Assembly (NCBI GenBank): GCA_008508345.1
Contig: QNGE01001705.1
Span: forward strand, 68,205-132,204
DNA length: 64,000 nucleotides
Source of the DNA: Paragonimus westermani
Taxonomy: Eukaryota; Platyhelminthes; Trematoda; Plagiorchiida; Troglotrematidae
Reading direction: 5' to 3'
Shown piece by piece: positions 28,001 to 39,313 of this stretch (the first letter of the stretch is position 1; each line of letters starts with the position of its first letter). The notes beneath the pieces are model-generated. The model was not told the origin of the DNA. It made no database searches and saw only the letters and a list, made by a program, of their open reading frames with translations. The translations under genes and the position numbers were made by a program.

Positions 28001-31000
28001 CTCTTCTTGGACTTGTTTTAATGAATGAATTCGTTCCCCACCAACGCGACGTAAAATGCGCGAACCACTTGGGCGAGACATTTGTTGAGTTTGTCTTTCT
28101 TTCTCGGCCAGCTGACTTGGTGTGAGCGGTTGTGTGAACGGACTACTTAGTTGCCGTGTTCTTGGAGAAACTAAGATGTTGGATGGAAAGAAGATACACT
28201 TCACATTAATAGCTCATGATTTTTAATTTCGTTGTCAACACCTACAACCTCAGTAAACTGTTGTTTGTAAATGTCGCAAGTGGTGATATCTGCGCTATAT
28301 CCAAAAATAAACCAGTGGAAGACGTAAGAGGTATTCGACAATCTGTTTCAACCCAACCTGAAATGCTTTTACAGGAGAACGAAGTAGGTTGTGACAACAC
28401 TTCACAGTAAAATGACATGGGATTGTTTAATTTGCCGGTTTAGAGGTTTAGTATTGTTACAATATCATTTTTTACTTTGAAAACTATGACTATCAATATA
28501 ATTCCCCTTTAATACTCATTTAATTTAAGTGACGATAATGTGGACTGGACGAGAACATCAAAGCTTAGCAAACCTTGAATAAGCACAAATAAAACAGCAG
28601 CTGGCTCAGTTTAGACCATATGTCGGACTGTAACTACACCAATTATTCATTTATACGGTTGTTCCAGCAGACCTATTACAGAAATTGAGAGTAAAGGGTG
28701 TGATACCTGTTATGGGTGGTCCCGTAGCGACATCTTAGAATGGCTAACTTCTGCCGCAATTTTGTTGCAAAAATTAACATTGTAATGGGGCAGGTCTGTT
28801 CTACCGTAATTGTTTATGTCATTTTTCTTTGTGCACTCCACGGTTGGCGTTGTCTGGTAGTACAATTTTGGTTGTATCAACCCATACAGTAACAGAACTT
28901 TGTTGGTTTTCCTGATGTTGTCAGTTGGTAACTCACCAATCCCAGGATGAAACGTTGTAAAAGCGCTCTTACAAATTGGTGAACTCAGTAAAAATAGCTT
29001 CTTCGCAATCAAATCCATCATTACAAATAGACGAACTCAAACATTTTACCCTCAATTCACACTGTTCAGTGAATCGGTACCTGTCTCTGAACTATTTTCC
29101 ACAGAAGTAATTTGCTTATTTTATCAACCTCACTTTCTTTTAATTTTTCAACTAAGGGTTTCATCTGATTCCTGCTTCTATTACGCACTCAACATTTTTT
29201 CCACACTTGTGAGCTATGTGGAGCGTTACCGTATATATCGACGGTACCACGCCCTTATATCTGCGTACCGTAGACACGTTGACGCTAACGCTCTCTCCTT
29301 CCTTGCGATTCGACTCCCTGCTAGGATGTACATATTCTATGGCTGAGTTAATAACCGTTAATAAAAGAATTTCCTCGGACCAGATGAGTGTCACATAGTT
29401 ATTGCTAGATCTTTGAGGGGAGTCATGCTACAGCTGCTCGATGGTTTCCTTGAGCATACTAAAGAGCACCGGTATGATACCCTACAAAAAACCGTAGTCA
29501 GTTGAATAATTTTATCAAAGTAAACCTGTCTACAACAATTTTCTAGTAGTGTACGGCTGAAAAATATGTACTCCTCTACACCGCTTAAACGAATGCCGCA
29601 ACTACTTGGTGACTGCAACACGGATGGGTCATAATTGACAGCTACACATGTGAACGGTGTCCGAGACATCCCGGGCTACTGTATCCGTGGCCTTTTGTCA
29701 GCCGCTCATCGAAACTGCTGAGATAGCAGACCAAGTTGCCGAGCTTTTCTAGCCAATCCGTGGTGCTTCGGAAACAAACGACTTCCTGAACACTTTGATC
29801 GCAAAACGATCAACTGGTTCTCACATAGCCGGTAATGCAGTGAGCAAGACACCAGTAGCCCTTTCACGAGAAGACGGGTTTATTTCAACCGTTCACAACT
29901 TCGCATGCTTTCGACACCAATCCCCAGAGTGCAGTCATTAAACTAGACTTCTAAAACAACGTAGCTCACAACCTGAAGAGGCTACTGTCACGAACGGTAC
30001 AGCACCAAAGTAAAGAAGTGACGGAGGTCCGCATTTCCAGTGGGCTCATAAGTTCGCATTATTGTAGTCTCACAGGCCCATACTGTAGCTCCACAACCGT
30101 GGGCTGTACGCCTGCATGCTGCAAATGGCATTACCGTCCATACTTTCAGACAACGTTTGTTCATACTGGTTTTGAGCAACTTCTGCTGCATCTTTACCGT
30201 TGCTACCGTTCAGTTAGCCATTATTGGTATCGATTTCCTCAGGTATTCCGATGTTTCGGCCGACATAAGATGCCCGTAGCTAGTAGATTTCACTACGCGC
30301 TTGAGTATTAACGGTACTTGCCCATCTGTCGCAGCCCCCAGTCCCATTCATTCATAACCGACTGCTTCATCGTTTTATATGGGACTTTCCCACTTTCAAC
30401 CTCTAGTTTGAATGACGTATCCGCCGTGGCCGCCAACATCATACACCACACGAAGTCAGAACCGACAGTCAGTCCGTATCGGCTGGGCCCCATAAGTTGG
30501 TCCCCACTAGAGCAAAGTTCGAACACATAAGTGAATTAGAGATAAACAGCTTATCCATGGGTTCTTGGGCAATACCTCTGCAACTCATTACTAAAAGACT
30601 AGATGGGTGGCATTCTTACACAATCCACCGTGACCTAAAAGAGATAACGGTCCCTGATTGATATCAAGTCCCGTACACACATGGCCTCATGACGGGTGTC
30701 GTGGGTAAAAACACCTTCAGCAAAAGCAATCTGTTTCGTACGAGTTCAAGTAACCGCCGAATGCACACCAACGGTCACAGTCGTTAATTAGTTTGGTGTT
30801 TCCGGGCCTTTGAGAGTTTCATTTGAATTAAGCAATCACGTCTCAAACTTTCACAGTCTTATCCAAAAAGCCAACTGCAATCTGGACTTCATTTATTCTT
30901 ATCTCGACGACACTCTAGCCACCACTTCCCCAGAAGGAGAAAATCATTCACATTTACGTGATTAATTTGAAAGGTTGGTTCGACGTGGTCAGCTCAGCAA

Positions 31001-34000
31001 AGTAAAAGCGACGATCGAATCGTTAGGCCACCTAATGTCAGCTGGTGGGAAAGCCTCTCTCTCCTAAAAAGTCCATTGCACTCAAGATTGTCCTGAACCA
31101 TCAACTTTTTAATGGTTTTATCAATTTCTCAGCCTTACAATTCATCAGTGAGGATTTAGATCTCGTTATTCTGATGACGGATCTCCTCCACGGATGTGAT
31201 TCTCAGCTGAATTCAGTAGATTTCTTGTGCACAGCGAGCTTGAAGAAACTTCCTCCAAGCCAATTAGTTTGTTGGCTATCACTGACAAATTCTGGCGTTC
31301 TCAAAACAGATATAACTTGCAGGTCCACGTTATGCCACTTTTAGTAACGAAACGTTTGTTGGTTGCTTCTTAACACACCATTTTCGGCATTCGCTGGACA
31401 GCCAGCAACTCGTGATATACATTGACAGGTATTCTCCCATGGAACTTGGATTATTTCTCTCAATTTACTGAAGGTGTAAATCATTCCTTAATTATCCTCA
31501 AACTTGTTACCGGCGTGTTCTCATACTCATATCAGGTGAGCGTATTATGTTCAGTACTTCTGGCGTGGACATCGTGGCTGCAGTACAGACAGACAATTCA
31601 GAAAGAGTGAAGCTTCTTCAACGCAGCTGTCTCAAACTACAGCATTCTGTGTGACCATTCTGTGACCATTCTGTGTGACGTTTTTCGATAAGTACTAATG
31701 TCCGCAGAGGCAATATTGTTCCTCAGTGTAGTGTTAACCGACCACATCAGTTGTCGCACCCAAGAATTACTCCAGTGAAGCTTACTATCGAACGTTTCCA
31801 ACGTTTCAAGGTGGGCGAGAACCCTCATAACTGGGCCCGCTGCCACTCGCTGCTATCAATCCATGGTCAACTGACACACAACAAACACCATTGGCGTTCT
31901 CCCTGTGCCAAATGCACGTCTTGGCCACGTGCACGTCGACCTCCTCCGCCTAACTGTTTCACTCCCTTCTTCACGTGTGTTAACCATTACTCTATACAGC
32001 CGACATCACTCCCAGTTTTGACTCTTGTCTTGGAATGGTGATCGGTACATTTTTGGAAAGTTGGATAGATCAGTTTTTCTGCCCCGCATTAAGGGAGATC
32101 ATTCGCAGACCTTCTGAATACGTTTGTATGCAAGCACACATCCTCCAGAAACTAATGAAATATCATAGGATTCTCACGTACAATTTCAGGTGTCCCTCAA
32201 AGCACAGTTTAAACCCTATTGTTAATAGACCGTACTGTGGTCTCGCTTAGGGTTGTACAACACCGTCGAGATAGCTTCAAAAACTAGGCTGGCCAAACTT
32301 GTCTGTGGTTTCATTTTGTGCTCGCTTGACGAATTAGTTTAGTAAATACAGAAAGCATGTAGTATTCTGGGCGTACACACGCGTTGACTACGTTAAGTAC
32401 AGCCAGGAGAACAGCCAACACCCTATGTCTGCATTAGAAACTCTCTTTGTTCTCACATTTTCACAAGTGCGAAGAGTTCACGCAAACCGCTACATCCGCC
32501 ACATACAGGCTCACTGAATGCACTGCAATAAACTAAGTCCTTCACAGTCCAGCGTGATGGGCAATGCGAAGTTCTTTCGAATCTTGGGGTCAAACTCGGG
32601 TTTATGGAGGGGAGTACACATAACTTCTAGTCGGGACTTTCAATTCGGTTTCCAATCCCGAATATAACAGACTTACTGGTTGATACATAAACAGCTCACT
32701 TAACTCGTGCATGACTGCCTAATCATTGTCATTATGCGCGTAACCTTGCCGTTTACCAACACATTCGATTTCGCGAAAACTTTGTTTACGAACGTAGGCC
32801 AATCAAATTATAACAGTAGTGAAAGAAGAAGAATATCAAACCTCCAACAGCACACGGAAGTTGGGTGGTCTACTTGTAAAGTGAATTTGTTTCTCTTGCC
32901 TACTGCTGGTGCTTCATTGTTCATCAGGTTTGAGATTCCCTACACTTTGTGGAACAGAAAAGACAATTCCCAGAGGCAACCGTTCAACGCTGAATAGAAC
33001 TCCCTTCCTTTTTTGAGCGCTTGAGTCTTTTAGAGTTGGGTTGCTTGCTGGGACAGATTCACATCAAGGACTACATTACGATAAATTCCGGTCAGCGAAT
33101 TGCTTACGGACTACTCATTTGAATGATTTCTTCTATTTTTTGAGATACCGGACACCCGTCTCTTAGTGGACAGTCATATAATTGTGATTCAGTTACAATA
33201 TGCGTGCGTCGCATAATTAAGAAGCTAGTTTCTTCTAACGATCCTCTGGGGAGCCCTGCGATGAATTCTTGAAATGAATGTCTTCCTTGGGGTTAAACTG
33301 TATGATGGATTGCTACAATTAGACGTGTTTGTTTAAGCACAAGTTTGTGTGCTACTTTTACCTTTTGTAACTTCTACACCTCCTAATTTCGCGCATTGTT
33401 TGCCCGACGCTGTCTGATTCTATAACTTCATTTCTTCCGCTGTGTTAATGTACGGAGTATTGCTGTGGATATCAAATGCTTCGGTGTGATATTTTGGGAA
33501 CTCCCCACTCTAGAAGTGAAAGGTCGTAGAAGTGTTCCCGCTATCTCAAACAAACTACACAGTACCTGATGTGAAACAGTACTTGTTGGCAAAAAACATC
33601 TCTATACATGAGCGTATACGGTGTGTAGTATGAGGAGCCCAATCAATGATCTGTGTTACGCGAATGCTGTCAGTGTTAACGTAACTTTGAGCCTGATGTT
33701 TCACAATGGTAAAGATGTCACCAACTCATCGGATCCGAGCTAAGTGCAGTTCAGAAACTCACTGTTTGAAGGGCTGTACCTATTAGTCACTAAAATAAGA
33801 CACCACTTCGAAACAGCCGATGGGTTCTGTGCCACAAACTAGCAGTGTCATGAAACTTTCGTTAGGTGTGATGAAGACAGCGTTTACTCTACCTGGAGAA
33901 AGAATTCAGGGCAGTACATGCTTGACGCCCCTAGGAACCAATCTAGAAAACAGCAAATCTCAAATATGATTAAGCTAATAACGTCAAACTTCATATCAAA

Positions 34001-36214
34001 CTGATATGATTGTAAATGTGAAGTGGCTGACAGTTGAAAAGACCAAGGCGCAACCCTGCAACTCTTTCCAAGACTGTCAGTCCAAATAAGCTGCACACGA
34101 CTGTAAGCTGTAGGGGGACTTTCCTGAGGTTTTATGGTGCAGCTTCTAAAAAGTAAAACCTAATTAATATATTACTTTGTTGGTCACAGCTCTCAAGATA
34201 ATGTCGGACTCTCCAGTGGCTCACGTTTATGTTTTAGGGAACGCAGCAAAGGCAATATTTTCAATGAGTATTCTTGCACATCAGAAGCGTCCGACTCTGA
34301 CGCTATGAATGTTGGACTCACCACACCACACAAGCTCATGTTCTGAAGGACGGTGAATCTAACTGTAGACAATAGACAAGTTAACGAATGATCTGCTCTT
34401 GACTATCATCAACTAAGCAGTAAGTGCGACTGGACCACACAGGTTGTATACTGAAAAGGAAATAAGTCTCAGGTCAACCGCTTTATGTGATAATCACCTA
34501 AGTGAAATTCGTAAAATCTCCAAAACCTCTTTCCATTAATAACTTCAATCAAAAATCACATTGTAGCGGTTGTATTCTATTGTGCACAATAACCAAACGG
34601 AATAGGAACACACAAGTGTCTTTAAGCCTCCTCGCCATCACAAGTAATATTCTTCACACAAAGAATGCCGTGTTTAGGTGAATTGGCCCATAGTCGTGTG
34701 GGGATTTTCATCACACAGTGAAACTAGGCACCCAGTGTTTGATGATAATCTCGCCTATATTGTGGCACAGCTCCCCTCAAATAGCATTCTCCCCTTTAAT
34801 GATCATCTACTAGAAGCCAGAGACCTTGCCCACACGTAGAAATAGTGTCTTCTCTTACACACAATCAAGAGAGTGGAGAAGTTTATTCGCAGTGGTAATT
34901 TAACCCTGCTTAATGTAAGATCAATGTCGTAATCGTCAACACCGTCACCTCACAAAACCTTGGCTGGGTCTTCAGCCCTGACCGTGGCAAGAATCTACAT
35001 CATTGACGAGTTCCAGTAGGAGAAAAACTCACTCCTAGTGATCCTTTTCAAAAAAGCCGGCTGATGTGCATTTGCGAATGTGATTTCTACAGCCAATTGG
35101 ACTTTAGCCGAAATGATTAGTCTCCTACTATTTATAGCGACACCAGAAGGACTACTAGTAACAGTATCTCACCAAGGACGTCATTTTTGACAGAAACTGA
35201 ACCTAATTTCAAAACACATCACCCACCGTCTTACTTTGTATGCCAGCAGCAATGAATGGATGATCTAACAGTTCTGGCCACTGTAGTCTTTTACGCACAT
35301 CCTTTTGCAGTAATCGCGTCAAAAAGTCCTTAAATTCTGGATTCATATCGGGAGGCCATTGGATTGACATTTTGGTTATCATTTTTACCAACTGAAAGAT
35401 ACTTTCGGTGTAAAAAGGCGGCTTCCCCACAAAAAGTTCATACAGGATACATCCTAGGGCCCTTAAAAAATTAAGTTAACAAAATGGAACTAACCACAGG
35501 TCTGCAGTATGATCATAGGGTTTCTCTTGTACTAACTCGGGAGCCATATACAATGGTGTGCCCTAGAATCATGGATGGTGATAATGTAGTCCACTGACTT
35601 TGATGGATGTCAAAACCATAGAATTGAGGTTCATAACACGGGCAAAACCAAAATCGCAAAGTTTGACAACACCCTCTTGCCCCAACAGTATATTTTGCGG
35701 TTTCATATCACGATGCAGAATCCGATGAGCATGAAGGTAGTACAATGCTGATACAAGCTGACAAGCAATAGATCTAACCTGGAAAAAAATTTAACGTGAT
35801 GTCTGATCAAAATTTCTGACTAACAATCTCCTCTGACAATTGACCATCATCTTCTATTATTTGAAAAAGATCGCCTTCCGCGTAATCAGTAATAGCAACA
35901 ACCTGTGTAACAATTATCGATGATGGAGATTAAAGTTTAAAACGAACTTCGCGCTCCGTTTCAAACGTATCCTTCATCTCAATTATATTCGCATGATGCA
36001 TTGATTGCATTATACCGATTTCTCTCTTCAAATTTCGGAGAGACTTTTCACTTTTCCCCACTTTAGGAATGAACTTCATGGCTACAATCTGAAAAATATT
36101 ATCCGTGCATATACCGTTTTGTACCTGCCCATTATCCTTCACTCTGCCACGATAAACTCTTCCAAATGAACCTTCTCCGATGCACTCCAACACTGTATAC
36201 CGCTCCAGCCCCAT
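15998..36214 (-). CDS. STK36: Fused/STK36-family serine/threonine kinase, 11 exons found, 3' part missing
   Basis: This gene encodes an N-terminal kinase domain followed by a linker and a helical region, the layout of animal STK36 (Fused). Exons on the minus strand: 36214-36125, 36088-35948, 35902-35825, 35778-35599, 35562-35495, 35461-35235, 28170-27871, 27825-27779, 24608-24390, 17087-16531 and 16097-15998. Every junction is GT-AG and all phases agree, giving 2007 nt (669 codons) without a stop. Family members are about 1300 residues, so roughly half is still missing and should lie below 15998. Known family roles are Hedgehog-pathway signalling and central-pair or motile-cilium assembly. 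Introns are 36, 45, 46, 36, 33, 7064, 45, 3170, 7302 and 433 nt. The large ones carry transposon relics. The exon joins are my inference from splice sites, phase and recalled similarity to the human protein. Confidence 0.85.
16531..17087 (-). CDS. STK36: STK36 exon 10: acidic linker and start of helical region
   Basis: The exon is 557 nt, entered at TTTGCAG in phase 0 and left at ATG|GTAAGT in phase 2. It encodes 185 residues. The first half is polar and charged. The segment [14 protein letters not shown], followed about 40 residues later by [13 protein letters not shown], parallels the human DNEWQHLLETTE and LTLLCNPDFCQRI region, and it ends in [14 protein letters not shown]. This is the transition to the helical-repeat half of STK36. 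It is the largest exon found in the gene. Confidence 0.75.
18077..18226 (-). repeat. SINE copy with truncated head, inside STK36 intron
   Basis: Minus-strand SINE body nearly identical to the 14.2 kb copy (TCGAAAGAAGCTC, AAACTCGACTCTAGTGC, CACTACTGACGAGG). The tRNA head is cut within the B box at 18226, where it joins the GAAAATAAACCAAATCACC segment found at the 3' side of the 14.5 kb plus-strand copy. Confidence 0.75.
18640..19700 (+). mobile_element. Penelope-like element relic (RT plus GIY-YIG)
   Basis: Broken frames encode pieces of a Penelope-like polyprotein in order. First is the RT fingers/palm ([18 protein letters not shown]) with the catalytic box as CYVDDNF. Next is the post-palm segment with [12 protein letters not shown] and [14 protein letters not shown], and then the linker. 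Last is a C-terminal GIY-YIG endonuclease piece ([20 protein letters not shown], then HLTNSNHSV). Several frameshifts and stops separate them, and the N-terminal half is absent. It lies on the plus strand inside the 7.3-kb STK36 intron 9. Open sequence to 20011 may be its 3' remnant. It is older than the Penelope-like copy at 52.6-55.4 kb. Confidence 0.8.
20011..24389. other. STK36 intron sequence with old repeat traces
   Basis: No host gene seen. A CAT-rich start and GCAATACCTCAGTGG block at 20012-20056 recurs in diverged form at 23656-23706 (GCAATACATCAATGG), followed in both by GCTTAACA. At 22300-22491 the minus frame [13 protein letters not shown] resembles the LYxCETW motif near the end of non-LTR reverse transcriptases, a weak relic at most. 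Confidence 0.4.
24390..24608 (-). CDS. STK36: STK36 exon 9 (candidate linker exon)
   Basis: An open segment of 219 nt (73 codons, phase 0 to 0) between an ACTCACAG acceptor and a TCG|GTAAGC donor. The protein begins [14 protein letters not shown] and contains a charged stretch, [17 protein letters not shown]. It lies in the right order and strand between exons 8 and 10, where the family has a poorly conserved linker, so the lack of recognisable similarity is expected. A second in-frame donor-like GT occurs after EQ, so alternative ends are possible. Confidence 0.5.
25840..26600 (-). mobile_element. non-LTR retrotransposon, 3' end of RT ORF
   Basis: A 212-codon open frame plus a short upstream part in another frame ([11 protein letters not shown]) gives the C-terminal end of a LINE reverse transcriptase. 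It shows [29 protein letters not shown], the region of [19 protein letters not shown], and [15 protein letters not shown]. It ends in a Cys2-His2-like finger ([17 protein letters not shown]). This arrangement is common in flatworm LINEs, where the protein ends in such a finger. The 5' part is truncated, as usual for LINE insertions. It lies in the 3.2-kb STK36 intron 8 in the same orientation as the gene. It is the best preserved LINE piece here; clade not settled. Confidence 0.8.
27779..27825 (-). CDS. STK36: STK36 exon 8 (small, 47 nt)
   Basis: A short exon encoding [16 protein letters not shown] once the split codon is completed. It follows exon 7 after a 45-nt intron (27826-27870) with a GTAAGT donor and an internal TACTAAC, the ideal branch-point sequence. 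It ends at AAG|GTAAAT in phase 0, which fits the next exon. There is no similarity evidence; the support is only splice signals and phase. Confidence 0.5.
27871..28170 (-). CDS. STK36: STK36 exon 7: post-kinase linker
   Basis: The exon is 300 nt, entered in phase 1 after a TTAG acceptor and left in phase 1 at GTAAGT. It encodes about 100 residues rich in Ser, Gln and Arg. The stretch [18 protein letters not shown] followed by [10 protein letters not shown] resembles the human segment just after the kinase domain (TPFTSRLPPELQVLKDE, then SRIL), so it belongs to the same gene 7 kb upstream. No catalytic motif is present; the region is probably a flexible regulatory linker. Confidence 0.75.
29690..32660 (+). 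mobile_element. Ty3/gypsy LTR element relic (gag end to integrase)
   Basis: Frame-shifted and stop-riddled plus-strand sequence keeps gypsy order. The gag end is at 29690-30000 (IADQVAELF, then a worn Cys/His finger). Protease flank is at 30095-30320 ([24 protein letters not shown]). RT is at 30600-31130 ([35 protein letters not shown] at 30897-30944, [10 protein letters not shown]), with FNGFINF after it. RNase H is at 31270-31530 (HFSQFTEG-like [15 protein letters not shown]), and integrase at 31590-32640 ([24 protein letters not shown]). The motifs resemble the CsRn1-like lineage of flatworms. LTRs were not found. It is antisense within the 7-kb STK36 intron 6 and is clearly dead. Confidence 0.8.
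32661..35234. other. STK36 intron 6, no further feature recognised
   Basis: Between the gypsy relic and kinase exon 6 there are only short open frames (up to about 96 codons) with no recognised similarity. Confidence 0.5.
35235..36214 (-). CDS. STK36: STK36 exons 1-6: complete protein kinase domain
   Basis: These six exons (90, 141, 78, 180, 68 and 227 nt) encode residues 1-261 and a complete kinase domain. Visible motifs are the glycine loop GEGSFG (13-18), the ATP-anchoring lysine in VAMK (K35), a likely helix-C glutamate (E53), the HRD catalytic loop (D127, followed by MKPQN), the DFG metal site (D145) and APE (170-172). All catalytic residues are present, so the enzyme should be active. 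The segments [31 protein letters not shown] and [11 protein letters not shown] match Fused kinases closely. The start is the ATG at 36214 ([11 protein letters not shown]), which aligns with the family N terminus; upstream in-frame codons offer only TTG. Trp186 is split between exons 5 and 6. Exon 6 ends in phase 1 at a GTAAGA donor. Confidence 0.92.
35563..35598 (-). other. 36-nt intron 4 of STK36
   Basis: The sequence runs from GTCAGTGG to GATTCTAG and separates the codons of SIK and GTPLY in the activation segment. It is also 36 nt and phase 0, but it contains an in-frame TGA, so retention would truncate the kinase. Together with the 33-nt intron 35462-35494 it is near the lower size limit for spliceosomal introns. 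Confidence 0.8.
36089..36124 (-). other. 36-nt intron 1 of STK36, in frame and stop-free
   Basis: The intron begins GTAC and ends TTTTTCAG. It sits between codons for Gln30 and Ile31, just before the ATP-binding lysine strand. It is a multiple of three and contains no stop, so failure to splice would add 12 residues (starting VQNGIC). Removing it restores the conserved kinase spacing, which is why it is called an intron. Confidence 0.8.
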
Positions 36215-37739
36215 GTTGAAAGTCCGTTCCAAACGTTGCGCATGTAAATAAAAACTTGAAAAAATGTTTTACAAAGACAACACGTTGTGATCCACTTAAA
36301 CAAAGCATGCTAATTGCGACGGGTGCTATTTGACAGTTCCGGTTGAGGGCAGAGGGCACATATATTGTTGCGTGATCCCCGTTCGGCGTACGCCTCGGGG
36401 AAGCATTGGTTTGCGGGCGTTCTCACAGCTACAGATTCTCCCATTTTCTAGTTTCATTTAGAATGTGTTGATCGATTCCACGTTCCCGAAGCGGCACGGA
36501 ATTGTGGTCAAACGGAGGACCATTTTACGCAGAATGTTGTAGATTGCATTAACAACCGGTGTCCACGTCTGGTGCTGTCAAACATGAGACAGCAATTGGC
36601 GTACAACCACGGACCTATTTCTACTCCCCATATTTTGCTCACAAGTAGCAGGTCTTCCGGGCACGCCTGAAGCCTTAGAGGCACATATAAAGGTGCGCCC
36701 TCTAATCAAGGCTCTGTATTTTTATTCGAACTGCAATTCTCCTGACCGTCTTCTGAACTCACCCTATATTTCGCACCTGCTTCTCAACGCATGTATAGGC
36801 CACCGCCCCCCACTAATTCAAAAATGTTGTGAGCTGTGCGACGGACAGGGTTGTTAAAATATTTGATCCAATCCTACTGGAAGGCCTCTTAATGCCCTCC
36901 AGTACACCAGAGGTTGAGATGAAACCCTTGTTCATACTGAGAAACATGTGAGTGAAACTAAGACAAAAATGCCGAGGCAGCGTACTAAGTCTGCTTGCCT
37001 CAACGAAGGCTCACGAAATTAGTGTCTATCCCACTCATCTTTGCAGTGTGCATACACTCGCAGCCTTAGGTTCACATTAGCAGTCTATCTGAAAGCTCAG
37101 CGAGAATGAGTGATGAAGATCGGACTGCGGGGCTTTCCGACATTCATCTGACTTGGTGACACCGAGTTTTGGGGTCGTCAGCACACACTAACCATGACGA
37201 CTGGGTGGTTAAAATTTAATATTTCGCCTATATGTCCGGAGTCATTGCAACATTACAGGATTGCCTTCTTCCGAATGCTCCGTATCTCATCTATGGCTTG
37301 GTTATGGCACCTCTGATTTCTTGAAGTGTAGGGCTACAATACTCCTATGAACACTGAATCAATAGATGAGTAACAACAGTAGGTAGTAAGAGCATTTGAA
37401 AATTCCTCTATTTGGCTTATATAGTCTCGGGTTTCTTAGAGGCGGAGTGAAATGCAAAAAGGCTGCGGCATCCCAACTAAGGAATCATATATTGATCATG
37501 ACGAACCTTGAAAACTGGTTAGAAACTACCAGAAACCACATGGTCAGGGCGAGCATTCCAAGCCTTACGGGCACACAGTAAGCGAAAGCCTTATCGCTAT
37601 TCAAGTTTGCAGTGTTGGATCTCCAGTTTACCCTGGTGACCTCTCATCGTATGGATATTAATTCTAATAAACGTTTGCTGGTAAATTTTGAAGGGGGACT
37701 TTGTTATGATAAGTTTAACGCCTAGTTATCTTTAAGTGG

Positions 37740-39000
37740 ACGGCAGTCTAAAAGGTACACTCTCAATATCAATCGTTCTTCATAAGGCTTAGTTTTCTGG
37801 TCCCGAACTGCCTCGGCAGCACGGCGCTGCGCAGTTTCTGAGACCAGTTCGTCTTCTCGATGATAGGACGGTCAGATGACAGCTTGATAACTGAAACACG
37901 GTAAAATGGAACTGATGTGAAAAGGTGGAAGTAGCGAGGATCTGGTTAGCTAAAAAGATAATTGAGTGGAACCAGTGTAAATTTAGTCGTTTCTGTGTCC
38001 GCTTGAACTTCCGGACAGTCCGAAAGAATGTACAAAAAATGCTTCCTTGGGCCATCCCGATAACAGCAGTCTAACCTGGATAGCCGTCTAGGTAACACAT
38101 GTTAGGTACAGAGCTGTTGATATGTGAAGCTTTTCATTTACCAGCATCGAAGTTTAGCTGAGTTATCTGGGACTAATCTGCTAGGGTGTAAAGGTCTCCT
38201 TGTAGCATACGAACACCTTTACCAATATGATAGGTACGAAAAGCCTCAACGTCATCATCAAACAGTATAAAGGAACGGTAACTAAAACGGTACGTTTTTT
38301 CTCACTATTAGATATAAAAAGTAAAATGGCTCAAGGGGTGAGCCCTGGGATACCCAACTAAAGACAGACCGACATGTGGGGAATACATTAGTTACGAGTA
38401 CATTATACAAACGATGACAGGCTATAGATCTAACGGTTGAAGAGGTTTCTCACGAATTCAATAATGAACGAGCTTGTTGGTTAAACCGGCATGATCGGAA
38501 CACTATTAGCATCGGTAAAATCGAGGTATGCGACATCAGCGTTACTGGATTTATCGGCCGCCTTAGACCACTCATCGGTGGCTTTCAGTAAAATCGTGGT
38601 TCACCGGTGATCTATGCGAAAGCTGTGCCGCGCACCTTTGAAAACGGGTGCGATGCAGGTGAATTCCCAACTGCGGCATACTTGCACCTGAGTAATGGAT
38701 AGACTAACCACTGGATTGAGTGGGACAGCGAACTCTCCAGGCACCTCAGGCAGACTGACATATTCGAGTAGTCTGAGGTTTTGGCAACTGGTCCAGTCGG
38801 CATGAGTTATGAACGAGATCTAAGTATGCAGTATGCGATCACATTGATAGATGCTCCAACAGACCGAGTTTTACCACGAACAACATTGAGGATGAACACA
38901 TGCCAAAAATGATGGAAAACTTGTATTTGAAGCGCTTGGAGTGCATGCTGACTATTGGGTTATGTTCTGTTGAACAGCATTTCGATAAGGACATTTTTTA
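37740..39000 (-). mobile_element. CR1-like non-LTR retrotransposon relic (RT domain)
   Basis: Translated in shifting frames on the minus strand, the region keeps CR1/jockey RT landmarks in order. These are a pre-palm segment ending CIAPVFKGARHS (about 38620-38650), DVAYLDFTDANSVP (the DFSKAFDSVP box, near 38540), SVFSWVSQGSPLEPFYFL (near 38345) and FDDDVEAFRTYHIGKGVRM (the ADD box, near 38250). After these come QLNFDAGK, HINSSVPNMCYLDG and a C-terminal DRPIIEKTN region. Multiple stops and frameshifts show long decay. It lies about 1.5 kb upstream of the STK36 start. Confidence 0.7.
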
Positions 39001-39313
39001 CCGCCCCGACGGATAAGTGGCGTCTTAGATATTAAGTAGAGGCTGTGTGAAGAATGTACCTCCTAATGATCGACAGACAATTTGCGTAGTGTGGTTCTGC
39101 ACAGTAATCTGCATGGGTACAAAGCGACCTCAGTCGAGTCGGAAACAACGCAGTAGGTTGAGCAGAATTATATTCTGAAGGTTCTCAGTGATACAGTGGG
39201 GCATAATAACCGTATGAACCAAAGTCATGAACAACCATATAATAAGGTTACTTGCAACCATTCCTGTAAACAACAGTTCGCAGATCAATATCTAAATCAA
39301 ATCCTGCAAAAAA

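Noticed and set aside
36214..36232. Upstream start for STK36 giving six extra residues
   Set aside because: The codon at 36232 is TTG, not ATG; the ATG at 36214 aligns with the family's N terminus.
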